Positions 1 to 10,050 are shown, counted from the first letter of the stretch. The stretch is DNA of 64,000 bases from Pseudonocardia sp. N23 (GCF_002583555.1 NZ_BEGX01000002.1:124001-188000), one strand, 5' to 3'. Translations and numbers: made by a program. Notes: generated by a model from the sequence alone, not told the origin.

Positions 1-576
1 CCGGCAGGCGCCCACGGTCAGCAGCCGCCGACTCCGCCCCCGGCTGCCGAGGCACCTCCCCGCGCTGCCGCGATCACGCTGGCGGCGTTGCGGATCGGTG
101 TCGGCTTCGTCTTCCTGTGGGCGTTCCTGGACAAGACGTTCGGGCTCGGCTACGCGACGGGAACCGCGAAGGCGTGGGTCCAGGGTGGCTCACCGACGAA
201 GGGTTTCCTGGGTTCGGTGGACGTCGGCCCGCTGCAGTCGATGTTCCACACCTGGGCCGGCACCTGGTGGGCCGACTGGCTGTTCATGCTCGCCATGCTG
301 GGCATCGGACTCGCGGTCGTCATCGGCATCGCGCTCCGGCCCGCAGCCGTGGCCGGCACGATCGTGCTCGCCCTGATGTGGTTCGCCGAGTTCCCGCTCG
401 CACAGCACGCGGCAGACGGCACGGCGAGCGGTTCGACGAACCCGTTCGTCGACTACCACGTCGTCTACATCCTGGCCCTGATCACGCTGGCAGCGACGCA
501 GGCCGGCCGCTTCTGGGGTCTCGGGGGCTGGTGGTCCGGCCTTCCCTTCGTGCGCGACCACCGCTGGGCGGTGTGA
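1..576 (+). CDS. DoxX-like integral membrane protein (5' truncated by window edge)
   Basis: The reading frame is open from base 1, so the true start lies outside the window; the first residues visible are a Pro/Ala-rich stretch followed by a hydrophobic helix beginning at about residue 28. At least four membrane segments can be seen, with a Trp-rich loop between the first two (FHTWAGTWWADW) and a final short cytoplasmic tail. The pattern resembles DoxX/DoxD family proteins (quinone-linked redox membrane proteins), but no catalytic residue can be named. A USP gene follows after 63 bp on the same strand. The family call is from the overall helix pattern and is only moderately sure. Confidence 0.6.
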   Translation, partial: PAGAHGQQPPTPPPAAEAPPRAAAITLAALRIGVGFVFLWAFLDKTFGLGYATGTAKAWVQGGSPTKGFLGSVDVGPLQSMFHTWAGTWWADWLFMLAMLGIGLAVVIGIALRPAAVAGTIVLALMWFAEFPLAQHAADGTASGSTNPFVDYHVVYILALITLAATQAGRFWGLGGWWSGLPFVRDHRWAV

Positions 577-639
577 CCCGCACGATCCATCATCCGCCGG
601 GTCACCCACCACCCGGCGCCGGCGGAGAGGCAGTACAGC

Positions 640-1515
640 GTGCAGGCACTCGTGGTCCACGAGTCGTACCGACGGAGCGCCGAGCCCGAGATCGTCCTCT
701 GCGTGGACGACTCCGCGACGGCACCGTACGCCGCCGCCTGGGCCGCCGCCGAGGCCGCGGCCCGCGGTGGCCGGCTGACGATCATGCACGCCACCGGGTA
801 CGCCGTCGACGCACCGGACACACGTCGGGCCACCGACATCCTGGACACCGCAAGAGAAGTGGCTCGCCGGGAGCACCCGCGGCTCGGCATCGCGACACGC
901 ATCGTCGACGGAGACCTCGTCCACGGCCTGCTCGACGCCGCCGAGGATGCGCAGCTCGTCGTCCTCGGTCTCGGTTCGGGGGCGACCGCCGGTGCGGTCC
1001 GCGAGCCGCCCGCCGTCGACCTGCTGGGGCGGGCGTCCTGCCCCGTCCTGCTGGTGCGTCGTCTCGACGTGCTCTCCGGCTCGTCGGTCGTAGCGTGTGT
1101 CGACGGATCGCCCGTCGACACCGCCGTGCTGTCCTCGGCGTTCGCCGCGGCCGCGGCGCACCGGCTCCCCCTCCGTGTGATCGACGTCGACCCGCCCCGG
1201 AGCTATGAGCCGGCCGAGCTCGTGGCGGCCGAGCTGCAGTGCTGGTCCGGCCCGTATCCCGAGGTCCGGGCTACTTTCGAGGCGGTGCAAGGCCGTCCGG
1301 CGACCGTCGTCGCCCAGCGATCGGCCGGAGCCCGGCTACTCGTCGTCGGCATTCCTCGACGGCGGAGCCGCGGAGCGGCGGTCGGCTCGACGGACCGATT
1401 GCCCGCTCTCGAAAGCCGGTGCCCGGTCCTCGTCGCGATCGGCAGCGATTCCGGGCCGCCGCGTCGGGTGAACGGCTACGACACCCCGTGGGGAGCGGCA
1501 CCCCGGGGGCGCTGA
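640..1515 (+). CDS. Tandem universal stress protein, degenerate nucleotide sites
   Basis: A 291-residue protein with two USP domains (about residues 15-145 and 150-275). GTG start preceded by GGAGAGG. The usual ATP-binding signature G-x2-G-x9-G-S/T is not intact in either half (VVLGLGSGATAG in the first, VVGIPRRRSRG in the second), so it probably does not bind ATP in the standard way. It is closely similar to the USP at 44129: both carry YAVDAP-TRRAT-IL and EHPRL/ERPRL-type segments in the first domain, so the two are paralogues sitting near opposite ends of the stress island. Role inferred: stress or dormancy adaptor. Confidence 0.85.
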   Translation: MQALVVHESYRRSAEPEIVLCVDDSATAPYAAAWAAAEAAARGGRLTIMHATGYAVDAPDTRRATDILDTAREVARREHPRLGIATRIVDGDLVHGLLDAAEDAQLVVLGLGSGATAGAVREPPAVDLLGRASCPVLLVRRLDVLSGSSVVACVDGSPVDTAVLSSAFAAAAAHRLPLRVIDVDPPRSYEPAELVAAELQCWSGPYPEVRATFEAVQGRPATVVAQRSAGARLLVVGIPRRRSRGAAVGSTDRLPALESRCPVLVAIGSDSGPPRRVNGYDTPWGAAPRGR

Positions 1516-1560
1516 CCTCCGTCCGGGCCCCGGGTCGCGTTCCTCCCACACGCCCTCGTC

Positions 1561-1594
1561 CGCCGTCGGTCTCAGAGCGCCGTCGGTCTCAGAA
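1561..1594. repeat. 17-bp tandem duplication covering a stop codon
   Basis: Two 17-bp units, 1561-1577 and 1578-1594, differ only in the last base. The second contains the stop codon of the leftward CBS-BON gene, so the duplication extends past the end of that gene into the short gap with the convergent USP. Confidence 0.8.
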
Positions 1595-2287
1595 CATGGG
1601 CAGTGGCCGGTCCGAGGCGTCGGTGAATCGTTGGGTCAGCCTGTCCTCGACCGCCACGACGCCCTCCAAGCGGGACACGAGGGCCACGGCGAGCTTCGCG
1701 TCCGACTGCTGGGGTACCTCTCCGGCCAGGGACACGACCCCGTCGTGCACATCTATCCTCAGCCCGGACGGGTCGACCAGCAGGATCCGCCGGAACACCT
1801 GGTCGGTGACCTCGGTCCGCAGGTCGTCGTCGTCGCGGAAGAAGACCCCGAGCACGTCCGACCTGCCGAGCACGCCGACCAGCCGGGAGACGCCGTCCTC
1901 GTCGGGATCGACGACCGCCAGCCATCCGACACCTCGCAGGCGCATGAGCCGGGACGCCTCGGCGACGGACACATCCGGGCGCACGCAGATCGCCGGGCTG
2001 CTCATCAGCTCCGCTGCGGTCGTGGGGCGGGCCCCGGCGTGCCGGCGCCAGGAAGGACCGTGCGGCCGCGACCGGATAGAGGGGTCCCCCAGCTCGGCGG
2101 TGCGCGCGAGGTCGGCTTCGGACACGACGCCGACCGGGCGTCCGTCGTCGAGCACAGGGACCGCACGTACCCGATGACCGACGAGCAGATGGGCCACCTC
2201 GTCGAAGGTCGCGTCCGGGGTGACGGACACGACCGCGGTGGACATCACGTCGCGGACCAGTGTGCGTCGAAGGGTGTGGGCACTCAT
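1589..2287 (-). CDS. CBS-pair protein with C-terminal BON domain
   Basis: 232 residues. Two CBS motifs (about residues 10-70 and 90-150; AELMSSPAICVRPD opens the second) form one Bateman module, which in this family binds adenylates. A BON domain follows (about 160-225; VHDGVVSLAGEVP), normally a membrane- or ligand-associated fold. ATG start with GGAGGAG upstream. It is the last gene of a leftward group CBS (4794), USP (4093), USP (3212), CBS, 31 bp after the second USP. CBS proteins of this kind accompany USPs in the DosR regulon (compare Hrp1/Rv2626c). Adenylate sensing is inferred from family. Confidence 0.88.
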   Translation of the reverse strand: MSAHTLRRTLVRDVMSTAVVSVTPDATFDEVAHLLVGHRVRAVPVLDDGRPVGVVSEADLARTAELGDPSIRSRPHGPSWRRHAGARPTTAAELMSSPAICVRPDVSVAEASRLMRLRGVGWLAVVDPDEDGVSRLVGVLGRSDVLGVFFRDDDDLRTEVTDQVFRRILLVDPSGLRIDVHDGVVSLAGEVPQQSDAKLAVALVSRLEGVVAVEDRLTQRFTDASDRPLPMF

Positions 2288-2318
2288 GACGGCTCTCCTC
2301 CGGGGACGGGGACTCGGA

Positions 2319-3212
2319 TCACGGATGCTCGTGCGGCGCCGCTGCCGGCACCACGAGAACCGAGCAGTGTGCGTGGTGGACCAGCGCCCGGCTGACGGAG
2401 CCGAGCAGGAAGTCCCGCACGGCACCGCGCCCCCCGTTCCCGACGACGACCGTCCGGGCACTCTCGGAGAGGGTGGTGAGGGCACCGGCCGCTCCGTCAC
2501 GGACGAACACCCGCCGGAGTGCGACCTCCGGGTACTCCTTCTCCCACGGCGCGGTCCAGCCCGCGACCATGTCGTCGCTCTGCGACTCGATGAGCGACCA
2601 GTCGAGCAGGGGCAGTGCGAGCGGATCGAGCTTCGCCGCGCTCCAGGCGTGGACGACGACGAGCTCGCAACCCTGAGCGGCTGCCTCGGTGAAGGCCAGC
2701 CGAAGGACCTCCTCGCGGCCCCGGGAGTCGTCGACACCGACGACGACCGGCCCGTCCGCCGACGCCGTGACGTCGCGGACCACCATGACGGGGCAGTAGG
2801 AGTGGGCGGCCAGCGCCAGGGCGACCGACCCGAGGAGCATCTCGCCGAAACCACCGGTTCCGCGGCCTCCGACGACCAGGAGCGCGGCACCTGCCGACTC
2901 CCGCTCGAGCGCCGCGGCAGCGGCACCGCCGATCACCTCGCAGCTCACCTCCAGCTGTGGCTGCAGGACCGCCACTCGCGCCTGCGCCGCTGACAGATGG
3001 CCGCGGGCCTGCTCGAGGAGGACGTCGCGCAGGTGGTCCTCCCCCAGCGCGGGGAGCCCGATCGCGCGGTAGGTGGCCCACTCGACCGCGGCGACCAGCC
3101 GCAGGCCCGTCGCGTGTGCCGCGGCTTCCACCGCGGCCCGCTCCACCGCGGCGAGTGCCGCGTACGAGCCGTCCACTCCCGCGACGACGGGACGATGCCA
3201 TTCGATACTCAT
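2319..3212 (-). CDS. Tandem universal stress protein
   Basis: 297 residues with two USP domains. The first has a good nucleotide signature (VVGGRGTGGFGEMLLGSVA), and the second has VVGNGGRGAVRDFLLGSVS, so both halves could bind ATP. The start ATG overlaps the stop of the upstream USP as ATGA, which indicates translational coupling. Middle gene of the CBS-USP-USP-CBS operon. Length and two-domain layout match mycobacterial Rv2623/Rv2005c-type USPs, which belong to the DosR regulon. Confidence 0.92.
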   Translation of the reverse strand: MSIEWHRPVVAGVDGSYAALAAVERAAVEAAAHATGLRLVAAVEWATYRAIGLPALGEDHLRDVLLEQARGHLSAAQARVAVLQPQLEVSCEVIGGAAAAALERESAGAALLVVGGRGTGGFGEMLLGSVALALAAHSYCPVMVVRDVTASADGPVVVGVDDSRGREEVLRLAFTEAAAQGCELVVVHAWSAAKLDPLALPLLDWSLIESQSDDMVAGWTAPWEKEYPEVALRRVFVRDGAAGALTTLSESARTVVVGNGGRGAVRDFLLGSVSRALVHHAHCSVLVVPAAAPHEHP

Positions 3213-4093
3213 GACTCCTCCTCACGGACGACCGCGACAGGACAGGAGGCGTGCCGGAGCAGTGCCTGGCTGACCGAGCCGAGCAGCGCCCCGCGCAGTG
3301 CACCGCGTCCACGGCTTCCGACCACGACGAGGTGGGCGCCGATCGACATCTCGACCAGAGTCGCGGCAGCGTTGTCGCGGACCACCCGCCGACCCACTTC
3401 GACGTCGGGGTACTTCTCGGCCCAACCCGCCAGCCTTTCGCCGAGCACCTCCTCGGCCTCGGCGGCGAGCGCAGTCCAGTCGATCGCGGGAGCGACCAGC
3501 GGGTCGATCATCGCGTCGCTCCAGACGTGGACGGCCACCAGTGGCAGCCGTCGGGCCGACGCCTCAGAGAAAGCGAACGCCAGCGCGGCCTCTCCCTTCT
3601 CGCTGCCGTCGACGCCGACGACGACGGGCAGCGGGCCGCTCGACCCGACGATGCCGCGCACGACGACGACCGGGCACCGTGCCGAGGCGGCGACGGAGAT
3701 CGTCACCGACCCGGCCAGCAGACCCGCGAATCCGCCGAGACCCCGGCACCCCAGGACCACCAGCTCGGCCTGTTCCGACTCCGCCAGCAGCACAGGAGCC
3801 GGAGCGCCGGGCCTCACCTCGGTCTGCACGGCGACCCCGGGTGCGGTGCGTCGCACCTCGGCTGCGGCCTCGGCCAGCGTGTCCTCGGCCGCCTCCACGA
3901 GCGCGACGCGCAGGGACTGCTGACCGAGCGCGGTGACACCGACCGGAGAGGCGACCGCCCACTGCGTGGCTGCGACCAGACACACCGACGCGCCGCGGCG
4001 CGCCGCCTCGGCGCCGGCCCAGCGCGCGGCATCCAGTGCCTCGCTCGATCCGTCGACCCCGACGACGATCACGCGACCCCGTCGAGCACTCAT
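3209..4093 (-). CDS. Tandem universal stress protein
   Basis: 294 residues with two USP domains, each starting with VVGVDGS and ending in an ATP-binding loop (VLGCRGLGGFAGLLAGSVT and VVGSRGRGALRGALLGSVS). The ATG at 4093 overlaps the stop of the upstream CBS gene (ATGA), and its own stop overlaps the next USP start, so it is coupled on both sides. Similar in sequence to the USP at 13700-14572. Cytoplasmic, ATP-binding stress protein by family. Confidence 0.92.
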   Translation of the reverse strand: MSARRGRVIVVGVDGSSEALDAARWAGAEAARRGASVCLVAATQWAVASPVGVTALGQQSLRVALVEAAEDTLAEAAAEVRRTAPGVAVQTEVRPGAPAPVLLAESEQAELVVLGCRGLGGFAGLLAGSVTISVAASARCPVVVVRGIVGSSGPLPVVVGVDGSEKGEAALAFAFSEASARRLPLVAVHVWSDAMIDPLVAPAIDWTALAAEAEEVLGERLAGWAEKYPDVEVGRRVVRDNAAATLVEMSIGAHLVVVGSRGRGALRGALLGSVSQALLRHASCPVAVVREEES

Positions 4094-4794
4094 CGGACCT
4101 CCTCCGTCCGCCCCACCATCGCCACGGCGTCCGTACCGGGCCGTGGGACCGAGCAGGCCCCACCATCGTCGTCGGAGGTCTCCCGGACCGGCCCCGGTCC
4201 GGACCCCGTCGTGACCGTGCACCGCGTCGTCCCGATCACCGATTCCGCAATCCGGATCGCCATGCTCCGGTCCGGCACGTCGGCCGCCCGGTCGGACGCG
4301 AGCACGACCTCCCCGTCCTCCACCCGCACCGTCCACCGGTCGCCGAACCGCAGGGCGAGCCGGCGCCGGACGTCGGCGGCGATGTCGGCATCGGGCCGGG
4401 CGAGCGTGTGGACCAGGTCGCGCCAGGTCACGACACCGACGACGACGCCGTCCTCGACGACCGGGATCGAGCGCAAGCCTCCCTCGCGCATCACGACGAG
4501 CAGGTCGCCCGCGCCGTCGCGCGGCGAGGCCGTCACGACGTCCCGCCGCACGACGTCGCCGACGAGTCGGGGGACCGCGCGGGGGGGACGGTCCGGCACG
4601 GGCAGCCGCGGATCGGGCGGCAGCCGGTCGGCGAGGACGTCCGCCTCGCCGACGACACCGACGAGCCTTCCCCCGTCGTCGACGACGGGCAGCGCGGTGA
4701 AGCCGCGCTCGTCGAGCAACCGTGCCGCCACCTTCACCGAGGCGTCACACCCGACCACGACAGCCGGTGCCGACATCACCTCACGGACACGCAT
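4090..4794 (-). CDS. CBS-pair protein with degenerate BON-like tail
   Basis: 234 residues. First CBS motif from residue 1 (MRVREVMSAPAVVVGCD), second from about residue 78 (VGDVVRRDVVTASPRDGAG). The region from about 135 to 195 (ADVRRRLALRFGDRWTVRVEDGEVVL) looks like a BON domain that has lost some glycines. ATG at 4794 is chosen because AGGAGT lies just upstream; an in-frame GTG at 4815 has no such site. It is the first gene of the leftward operon, ending in an ATGA overlap with the USP. Likely adenylate-sensing partner of the USPs. Confidence 0.87.
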   Translation of the reverse strand: MRVREVMSAPAVVVGCDASVKVAARLLDERGFTALPVVDDGGRLVGVVGEADVLADRLPPDPRLPVPDRPPRAVPRLVGDVVRRDVVTASPRDGAGDLLVVMREGGLRSIPVVEDGVVVGVVTWRDLVHTLARPDADIAADVRRRLALRFGDRWTVRVEDGEVVLASDRAADVPDRSMAIRIAESVIGTTRCTVTTGSGPGPVRETSDDDGGACSVPRPGTDAVAMVGRTEEVR

Positions 4795-5011
4795 GGCCAC
4801 TCCTTCTCCGGACACGGCCCCGGATGTTGCGGGCCCTCGCCACGACGCTAGGTCGGCGGGCCGGTCGAGGATGCCGACGAAGGGCCCGAGAGTGGGGGTC
4901 TCCCGTCAGGCTGTTCAGGGGACGGCTCGCCCGATGGGCCCCGGCGGAAGCGCTCGACCCGGTCCGGTCCGTACCGCCGATCGGCTCTCGACGAGGTCCG
5001 GGCGGCCCGGG
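4795..5011. promoter_or_regulatory. Upstream region of the CBS-USP operon with two imperfect DosR-like sites
   Basis: 217 bp between the P-type ATPase stop and the CBS start. Two imperfect palindromes are present: CCGACGAAGGGCCC at 4874-4887 and GGGACGGCTCGCCC at 4919-4932. Each matches the GGGAC-N4-GTCCC pattern with two or three mismatches. They are candidates only; near matches are frequent in DNA this GC-rich. Confidence 0.3.
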
Positions 5012-7702
5012 TCATCTGTCGCCGTCCTCCGGCGTGATCACGGCGACCTCGCGGCGCCGCGCGAACCACCGGAACGCCTCGTCGACCCCCCACACGATCA
5101 CCGGCATCACCAGCAGGAGCGGGTAGACCCAGACCGGCAGCGCCGCCGTCCCGAACACTGCCTGGAGCGGAGGCGCATAGACGAGTGCTGCGGAGAAGGC
5201 CAGCTCGAACGCGATGCCTCCCAGCAGCATCCGGTTTCCGAACAGTCCGACACGACGTAGCGACGTCCGGTTGGTGCGGGCGGCGAACGCCGTTCCGACC
5301 TGGCAGGCGACGATTGCTGCGAAGGTCGCCGTCGTCGCCTGCCGGTACGCGTGGTGCAGTGGGGCACCGGGACCGGTGTCCGCGCCCGGCGTCCAGCCCG
5401 CGCGTACCAACACGAGCAGGAAGAGGCCGACGCCGAGGACTGCCGAGACCGTCCCCATCAGCGCCCAGGCCCGCAACAGCATCCGCCGGTCGATCACGCC
5501 GTGGCCGGGTCGGCGGGGCGCCCGCTCCATGAGTCCGGGCTCCGCGCGCTCCCGACCCAGTGCCAGCGCGGGCAGCGTCTCGGTGCCGAGGTCGACGGCG
5601 AGGATCTGCAGCACGGTCAGCGGCAGCGGGATCACGCCGGCGGACAGCGCGAACAACAGGAACGGGACGACTTCCGGTACCGCGTGGGCGAAGATGTAGA
5701 GCACGAACTTGCGGACGTTGTCGTAGACCCGGCGGCCCTCCTCCACACCGACGACCACGGTGGCGAAGTTGTCGTCGGTGAGGATCATGGTCGCTGCCTC
5801 GCGGGCGACGTCCGTACCGCCCCTGCCCATCGCCACACCGATGTCGGCGTGGTGCAGAGCCGGCGCGTCGTTCACCCCGTCACCAGTCATCGCGACGGTC
5901 TCACCGTTCGCCCGCAGGGCGTCGGCGATGCGTAGCTTGCTCTCGGGGGCCGTCCTGGCGAAGACGATCTCCCCCGGACCGGCGAGCAGCGTCCTCAGCC
6001 GCTCGTCGGAAAGGGTGTCGAGATCGCTCGCGTCGACGACACGGTCGACCCCCAGCCCAACCCGACGGGCGATCTCCGCGGCTGTCCGTCCGTTGTCGCC
6101 GGTGACGACGTGAACCCGGATTCCCGCCGAGTGACACGCCGCGACCGCCGCCGGCACCTCGGGCCGCGGTGGGTCGAGCAACCCGATCAGTCCCAGCAGC
6201 CGCATCCCCGGCCCCTCCGCCTCGTCGCGACCCGGCATCGACGATCCCGGCCGGTCACGGGCCGCGACCGCGAGCACTCTCAGACCACGGCCGGTCATCT
6301 CCTCGATCGCTGCGGCGATCCCGTCGTCCGCGTACGGGTCCGTCTCGCACCGGGGGACGACGAACTCGGGAGCACCCTTCAGATGCACGCGCAGGCGGTC
6401 CCCGGAGACGGAGTCAACGGTCGACATGGCGCGCCGGCGGGGATCGAACGCGAACAGGGCCCGCCGCCGCCGGTCACGCGACTCGGCGCGGACGTCGGCT
6501 CCGGCGGCGGCGGCCATCTCCAGCAGTGCGAGCTCGGTCGGGTCACCGGTCCGCGCCGCGAGATCGGCGGTCGAGCACGCGACCACGGCCTCGACGAGGT
6601 CCGGTCCCGGCCGGTCGAGCACCGTGCCCGCGGGGCCGCGCACCTCCGCGACGGTCATCTCACCGACCGTGAGTGTGCCCGTCTTGTCGGTGCAGATGAC
6701 GGTCGTGGAGCCCAGCGTCTCGACTGCCGACAACCGCTTGACGAGTGCGCCGCGTCGAGCCAGCGCCCGCACACCACCGGCGAGTGCCAGCGTGATGGTC
6801 GGGAGGAGTCCCTCGGGCACGTTCGCGACCAGCAACCCGACGGCGAAGACCCCGGCCTCCGTCCAGGTCAACCCGGCCAGCACGCCGAGCGGCAGGAAGG
6901 CGACACCGACCCCGAGTGCGACGGCCGCGATCAGGTACGCGACCCGGCGGACCTGTCGTTCCAGCGGGCTCTGCTCGCCACCGCGCCGCTGGGTCAGCGC
7001 CGCGATCCGGCCGATCTCGGTGTCGCGGCCCGTGGCGTGCACGACCGCCTCCGCCGAACCTCCCACACACGCGGTGCCACTCCACACCAGCACCGGCGAG
7101 TCGAGCGCCCGGTCGGCGTGATCGACGGCGAGCGCGTCCCGGTCGACCGGGGTCGACTCTCCCGTGAGCGCAGCCGCGTCGATCTCGAGCGCACCGGACA
7201 GCAGTCGGCAGTCGGCGGGCACCCGGTCGCCCTCACCGAGCAGGACGACGTCACCAGGCACGATCTCGGCCACCGGAAGCGACGCCACGGTGCCGTCCCG
7301 TCTCACCCTCGCATGCGGGGGCAGGTAACGGCCGAGTGCCTCCACCGCACGACCTGCCTGCCGCTCCTGGACGAGCGCGAAGACGGCGTTGAGGACGACG
7401 ACCGCGAGGATCGCCCACGCGAGCTCGGTCGTGCCCGAGATCCATGCCAGCACTGCGGCGGCCACGAGCAACAGCGCGAGTGGATGGGTGAACTGCCGGA
7501 CGACCGCCGGCAGCAGGCCCCGGCCGACAGGCTGTGGCAACACGTTGGGGCCGTGCCGTTCGACCCGTCGCGCGGCATCGGCGGCCGACAGCCCGTGCCC
7601 GTCGGCCCGTAGGTCGCGCAACAGCCGGGCCGCCGGCTCCCGAGGATCGGGGGCCGCATCGACCGGACCGGTCGCCGGAGTCCGGGTGTGCAGTACCGCC
7701 AT
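5012..7702 (-). CDS. P2-type cation-transporting P-type ATPase
   Basis: 896 residues. N-terminal cation-ATPase domain (about 25-95), actuator TGES at 180-183, phosphorylation site DKTGT with Asp339, hinge GDGVND, and C-terminal membrane helices. The fourth transmembrane helix carries [10 protein letters not shown] (about 292-301), the form seen in Na/K- and Ca-type P2 pumps rather than heavy-metal pumps. ATG start with GGGAGGGAG upstream. The DosR-regulated CtpF of M. tuberculosis is also a P2-type pump, so this may be a functional counterpart, but the ion (Ca, Na or K) cannot be told from the sequence. Inner-membrane location. Confidence 0.92.
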   Translation of the reverse strand: MAVLHTRTPATGPVDAAPDPREPAARLLRDLRADGHGLSAADAARRVERHGPNVLPQPVGRGLLPAVVRQFTHPLALLLVAAAVLAWISGTTELAWAILAVVVLNAVFALVQERQAGRAVEALGRYLPPHARVRRDGTVASLPVAEIVPGDVVLLGEGDRVPADCRLLSGALEIDAAALTGESTPVDRDALAVDHADRALDSPVLVWSGTACVGGSAEAVVHATGRDTEIGRIAALTQRRGGEQSPLERQVRRVAYLIAAVALGVGVAFLPLGVLAGLTWTEAGVFAVGLLVANVPEGLLPTITLALAGGVRALARRGALVKRLSAVETLGSTTVICTDKTGTLTVGEMTVAEVRGPAGTVLDRPGPDLVEAVVACSTADLAARTGDPTELALLEMAAAAGADVRAESRDRRRRALFAFDPRRRAMSTVDSVSGDRLRVHLKGAPEFVVPRCETDPYADDGIAAAIEEMTGRGLRVLAVAARDRPGSSMPGRDEAEGPGMRLLGLIGLLDPPRPEVPAAVAACHSAGIRVHVVTGDNGRTAAEIARRVGLGVDRVVDASDLDTLSDERLRTLLAGPGEIVFARTAPESKLRIADALRANGETVAMTGDGVNDAPALHHADIGVAMGRGGTDVAREAATMILTDDNFATVVVGVEEGRRVYDNVRKFVLYIFAHAVPEVVPFLLFALSAGVIPLPLTVLQILAVDLGTETLPALALGRERAEPGLMERAPRRPGHGVIDRRMLLRAWALMGTVSAVLGVGLFLLVLVRAGWTPGADTGPGAPLHHAYRQATTATFAAIVACQVGTAFAARTNRTSLRRVGLFGNRMLLGGIAFELAFSAALVYAPPLQAVFGTAALPVWVYPLLLVMPVIVWGVDEAFRWFARRREVAVITPEDGDR

Positions 7703-8156
7703 GACAGCTCCCTCCCGAGGAGTTCCCGGGCAAAAACGACGATCCCCGTCCCGCAGGCGCGGTCAGGGCCGGTCGGCCCACGACGGGCGTGGATCGCACC
7801 CCCGATGGGCTCCTCCGTCCCACGAACGGCGCCGGCAGCACGTGGACGGCTCGCTCGGATGAATCCACGACCAGGTCACGCACCTCCGGGACCTCGCCAT
7901 CTCTCGCCGGCCCCCGGATCGATGCACGGTCGTGGTCGGGCCGGGCCCTTTCGACCCTCGTCGGTCCGGGCCCTTCGACCCTGCCCGCACCGGCCGTGGA
8001 CCGCGAACCATGAGGGGACACCGCAGCGTGACCACACCGCGCGGTGCCTCCCGTCGCTGGGGAGCGGACGGGAGCAACCGGCCGGGGTGGACGTCATCGG
8101 GGTACGTCCACCCCGGCCCGATGCCGTCCCACACCTCTGTCGACCCGGCCGTGTGC
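7703..8156. promoter_or_regulatory. 454-bp non-coding region with two near-repeated DosR-like half palindromes
   Basis: No convincing gene. Two copies of a short element lie at 7943-7957 (GGGCCCTTTCGACCC) and 7968-7981 (GGGCCCTTCGACCC), 25 bp apart. Read on the minus strand, the second is GGGTCGAAGGGCCC, which differs from the perfect box GGGACGAAGGTCCC at two symmetric positions. They lie about 240-280 bp upstream of the ATPase start, so a role in its control is possible but unproven. Confidence 0.4.
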
Positions 8157-8408
8157 TCAGGTGCGCCCGGACCCGCCGCGCAGCGCGGCACGCAGACGCT
8201 CGTACTCGTCGAGATCGATCTCCCCCGCCGCGAGGCGCTCGTCGAGAATGCGAAGGGCACGGTCGGTCTCCGGACCGTTCGCCCAGGTACCGGCGCGTCG
8301 CGCCACGACCAGCACCGCGGCCGCCGCACCGCCGCCGGCGGCCAGCAGGAGCAGCACCAGCTCCACGATCCAGACCGTCGGTGCGACGTCCCAGCCGCCC
8401 CACATCAT
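8157..8408 (-). CDS. Small SHOCT-domain membrane protein
   Basis: 83 residues: one hydrophobic helix (about 12-37, VELVLLLLAAGGGAAAAVLVV) and a C-terminal SHOCT motif (ILDERLAAGEIDLDEYERLRAAL), a short domain thought to mediate oligomerisation. The start ATG overlaps the stop of the DUF4389 gene, so the two are coupled. Function unknown. Confidence 0.85.
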   Translation of the reverse strand: MMWGGWDVAPTVWIVELVLLLLAAGGGAAAAVLVVARRAGTWANGPETDRALRILDERLAAGEIDLDEYERLRAALRGGSGRT

Positions 8409-9952
8409 CGCGCCACCTCCGAGGTCCCAGGGCGCGAACCGCTCGCGGCGCCGACGATGACCGCGACGCCGATCACCAGCATCCCCAACGCCGTCCAGAC
8501 GGCCGCCGCCGACGCCAGGCCCAGCACCGGGACCCGTGCCGCGAGCTGCACCCCGGCCGAGACGGGCCCGGTGCCGTCGGCGTTCATCACCACGGCCGTC
8601 CAGTCACCCGGCACGGGTGTCCACGACGCCGCGGTCGTCCCTGGTCCGGATGCTCGCGCGGCCCAGAACGTCTGCCCGCCCGGCGGCGCGACCGCCGGTC
8701 TCCCTGCGATCTCGTCCACCCGCGCGGCGGCCCCGCGTCCGTCGACCGCGCCGGTCCGCCACACGCCCTGCGCCGCCCCGCCGAGGTAGCGGGACACCTC
8801 CGCCGTCGGACCGATCCCGACGAACACGGTGCCACCCCGGTTCGACGAGGCTCGCAACGCGATCTCGCCGAACACTCGGGCTGCGGCGTCGGGCTGCGCG
8901 GCGTCGATCCGCAACGGGTCGGTCCGCAGCGCCACACCGTTCGTCGTCGCCGAGCCGACGCCTGTGGCGAGGAAGCCGCCGGCGTCCCTCGCGACGCGGT
9001 CGGCGACGAGGCCCGCCACGCCGGCCCCGGCCACCAGCACGGCGAGCGCACTGACCACCGAGCCGACGACGAGCAGCAGCGACCGCCCGGTCGACGGCGG
9101 GGCCGGCGTGGTGGGGGGCGGGCGGCTCGCGCCGGGCGGTCCGTCGTCGTGGGCCTCGGCGACGTCCACCGGTGGTGCGACGACCATCGTCCGGCCGTCC
9201 GGCACCCTCGCGGTCGCCGGTGCGGGTGCCCCTCCGGGCGGTCGGGAGGGCACCGACGCGACTCGGGTCGCCCCGTCGCCGGTGACCGGGACGGGTTCGT
9301 CGCCACCCTGGTCGAGCCGGAAGGGTGGGTAACAGTCGGTCATCAACGCCGCATACGCCGCGACCCGCAGCACCCACCGGTTCAGACCCATGACCGCGTC
9401 GAAGATGCCGCGGGGATACCGGCCGGTGAACAGCAGCGCCACCAGCGCGATCACCACGAGCACCCCGATCAGCCCGAGGCCGAACACACCGGCACCGGCC
9501 CCGTCGGTCCCCGGCACGGCGGTCCGGCCGGCGCCGACCAGGAGTACGACGACCATGTAGTGCGGGATCGCCAGCAGCCACCACTTCACCAGCGCCTTCG
9601 GTCTCGAGAGCCGGTCCGGCCACTCGACCTCGAGCCGGGCCGGATAGTCCGGGACATCGGCCAGTGTGAACGGTGGGTACCGATCGGTCCCGCCGACCGC
9701 GTACCCGTAGAAACCCACACGCCAGGCCCACCGCAACACTCCGACGTTGAACCCGAAGAGCGCACGTGGGTAGCGACCCGACACGACGATCGCCACCAGC
9801 GCGACGACCGAGAGGACCACGAACGCGACCCACAGCACACCCAGCACCACCAGGTGCGGGATCAGCAGGATCCATTTGACGAGCCACGTCCACCGCGAGA
9901 GCCCCGGATCGAGGCGACCGCTCACGCGGACCGCTCGGTGAGTGTTCGACAT
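8405..9952 (-). CDS. DUF4389 membrane protein with C-terminal extracytoplasmic domain
   Basis: 515 residues. Two DUF4389 units in the first ~235 residues, each with hydrophobic helices followed by a GRYPR-F-x-(F/V)-N/G motif (SGRYPRALFGFNVGVLRW and TGRYPRGIFDAVMGLNRW). A Pro-rich linker (about 245-300) leads to a further helix, a ~140-residue domain, and a last helix near the C-terminus. Start ATG at 9952 is preceded by a GGGA-type site. The gene is divergent from the slipin, and the perfect DosR-like box at 10037 lies 85 bp upstream, so both may share it. Function unknown. Confidence 0.85.
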   Translation of the reverse strand: MSNTHRAVRVSGRLDPGLSRWTWLVKWILLIPHLVVLGVLWVAFVVLSVVALVAIVVSGRYPRALFGFNVGVLRWAWRVGFYGYAVGGTDRYPPFTLADVPDYPARLEVEWPDRLSRPKALVKWWLLAIPHYMVVVLLVGAGRTAVPGTDGAGAGVFGLGLIGVLVVIALVALLFTGRYPRGIFDAVMGLNRWVLRVAAYAALMTDCYPPFRLDQGGDEPVPVTGDGATRVASVPSRPPGGAPAPATARVPDGRTMVVAPPVDVAEAHDDGPPGASRPPPTTPAPPSTGRSLLLVVGSVVSALAVLVAGAGVAGLVADRVARDAGGFLATGVGSATTNGVALRTDPLRIDAAQPDAAARVFGEIALRASSNRGGTVFVGIGPTAEVSRYLGGAAQGVWRTGAVDGRGAAARVDEIAGRPAVAPPGGQTFWAARASGPGTTAASWTPVPGDWTAVVMNADGTGPVSAGVQLAARVPVLGLASAAAVWTALGMLVIGVAVIVGAASGSRPGTSEVAR

Positions 9953-10036
9953 GTTCCCGACGATCCAGCGCAGCACGGGGCTGCGGCAGGGGCTCCCTGC
10001 TCCCAGCACCGGGCCGGAAGGCCCGGGAACCCGAGC

Positions 10037-10050
10037 GGGACCGAGGTCCC
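10037..10050. promoter_or_regulatory. Perfect DosR-like palindrome (DUF4389 / slipin)
   Basis: GGGACCGAGGTCCC: half-sites GGGAC and GTCCC separated by 4 bp, as in the core of the mycobacterial DosR box. It lies in the divergent spacer, 59 bp before the slipin start and 85 bp before the DUF4389 start. Confidence 0.65.

Noticed and set aside
117-1208. Very long open frames overlapping real genes on both strands
   Set aside because: These are the usual GC-rich shadow frames: Arg/Pro/Gly-rich composition, no domains, and real genes in another frame.
4874-4932. Near matches to the DosR-like box upstream of the CBS-USP operon
   Set aside because: Two or three mismatches each; listed only as a weak regulatory region, not as a site.
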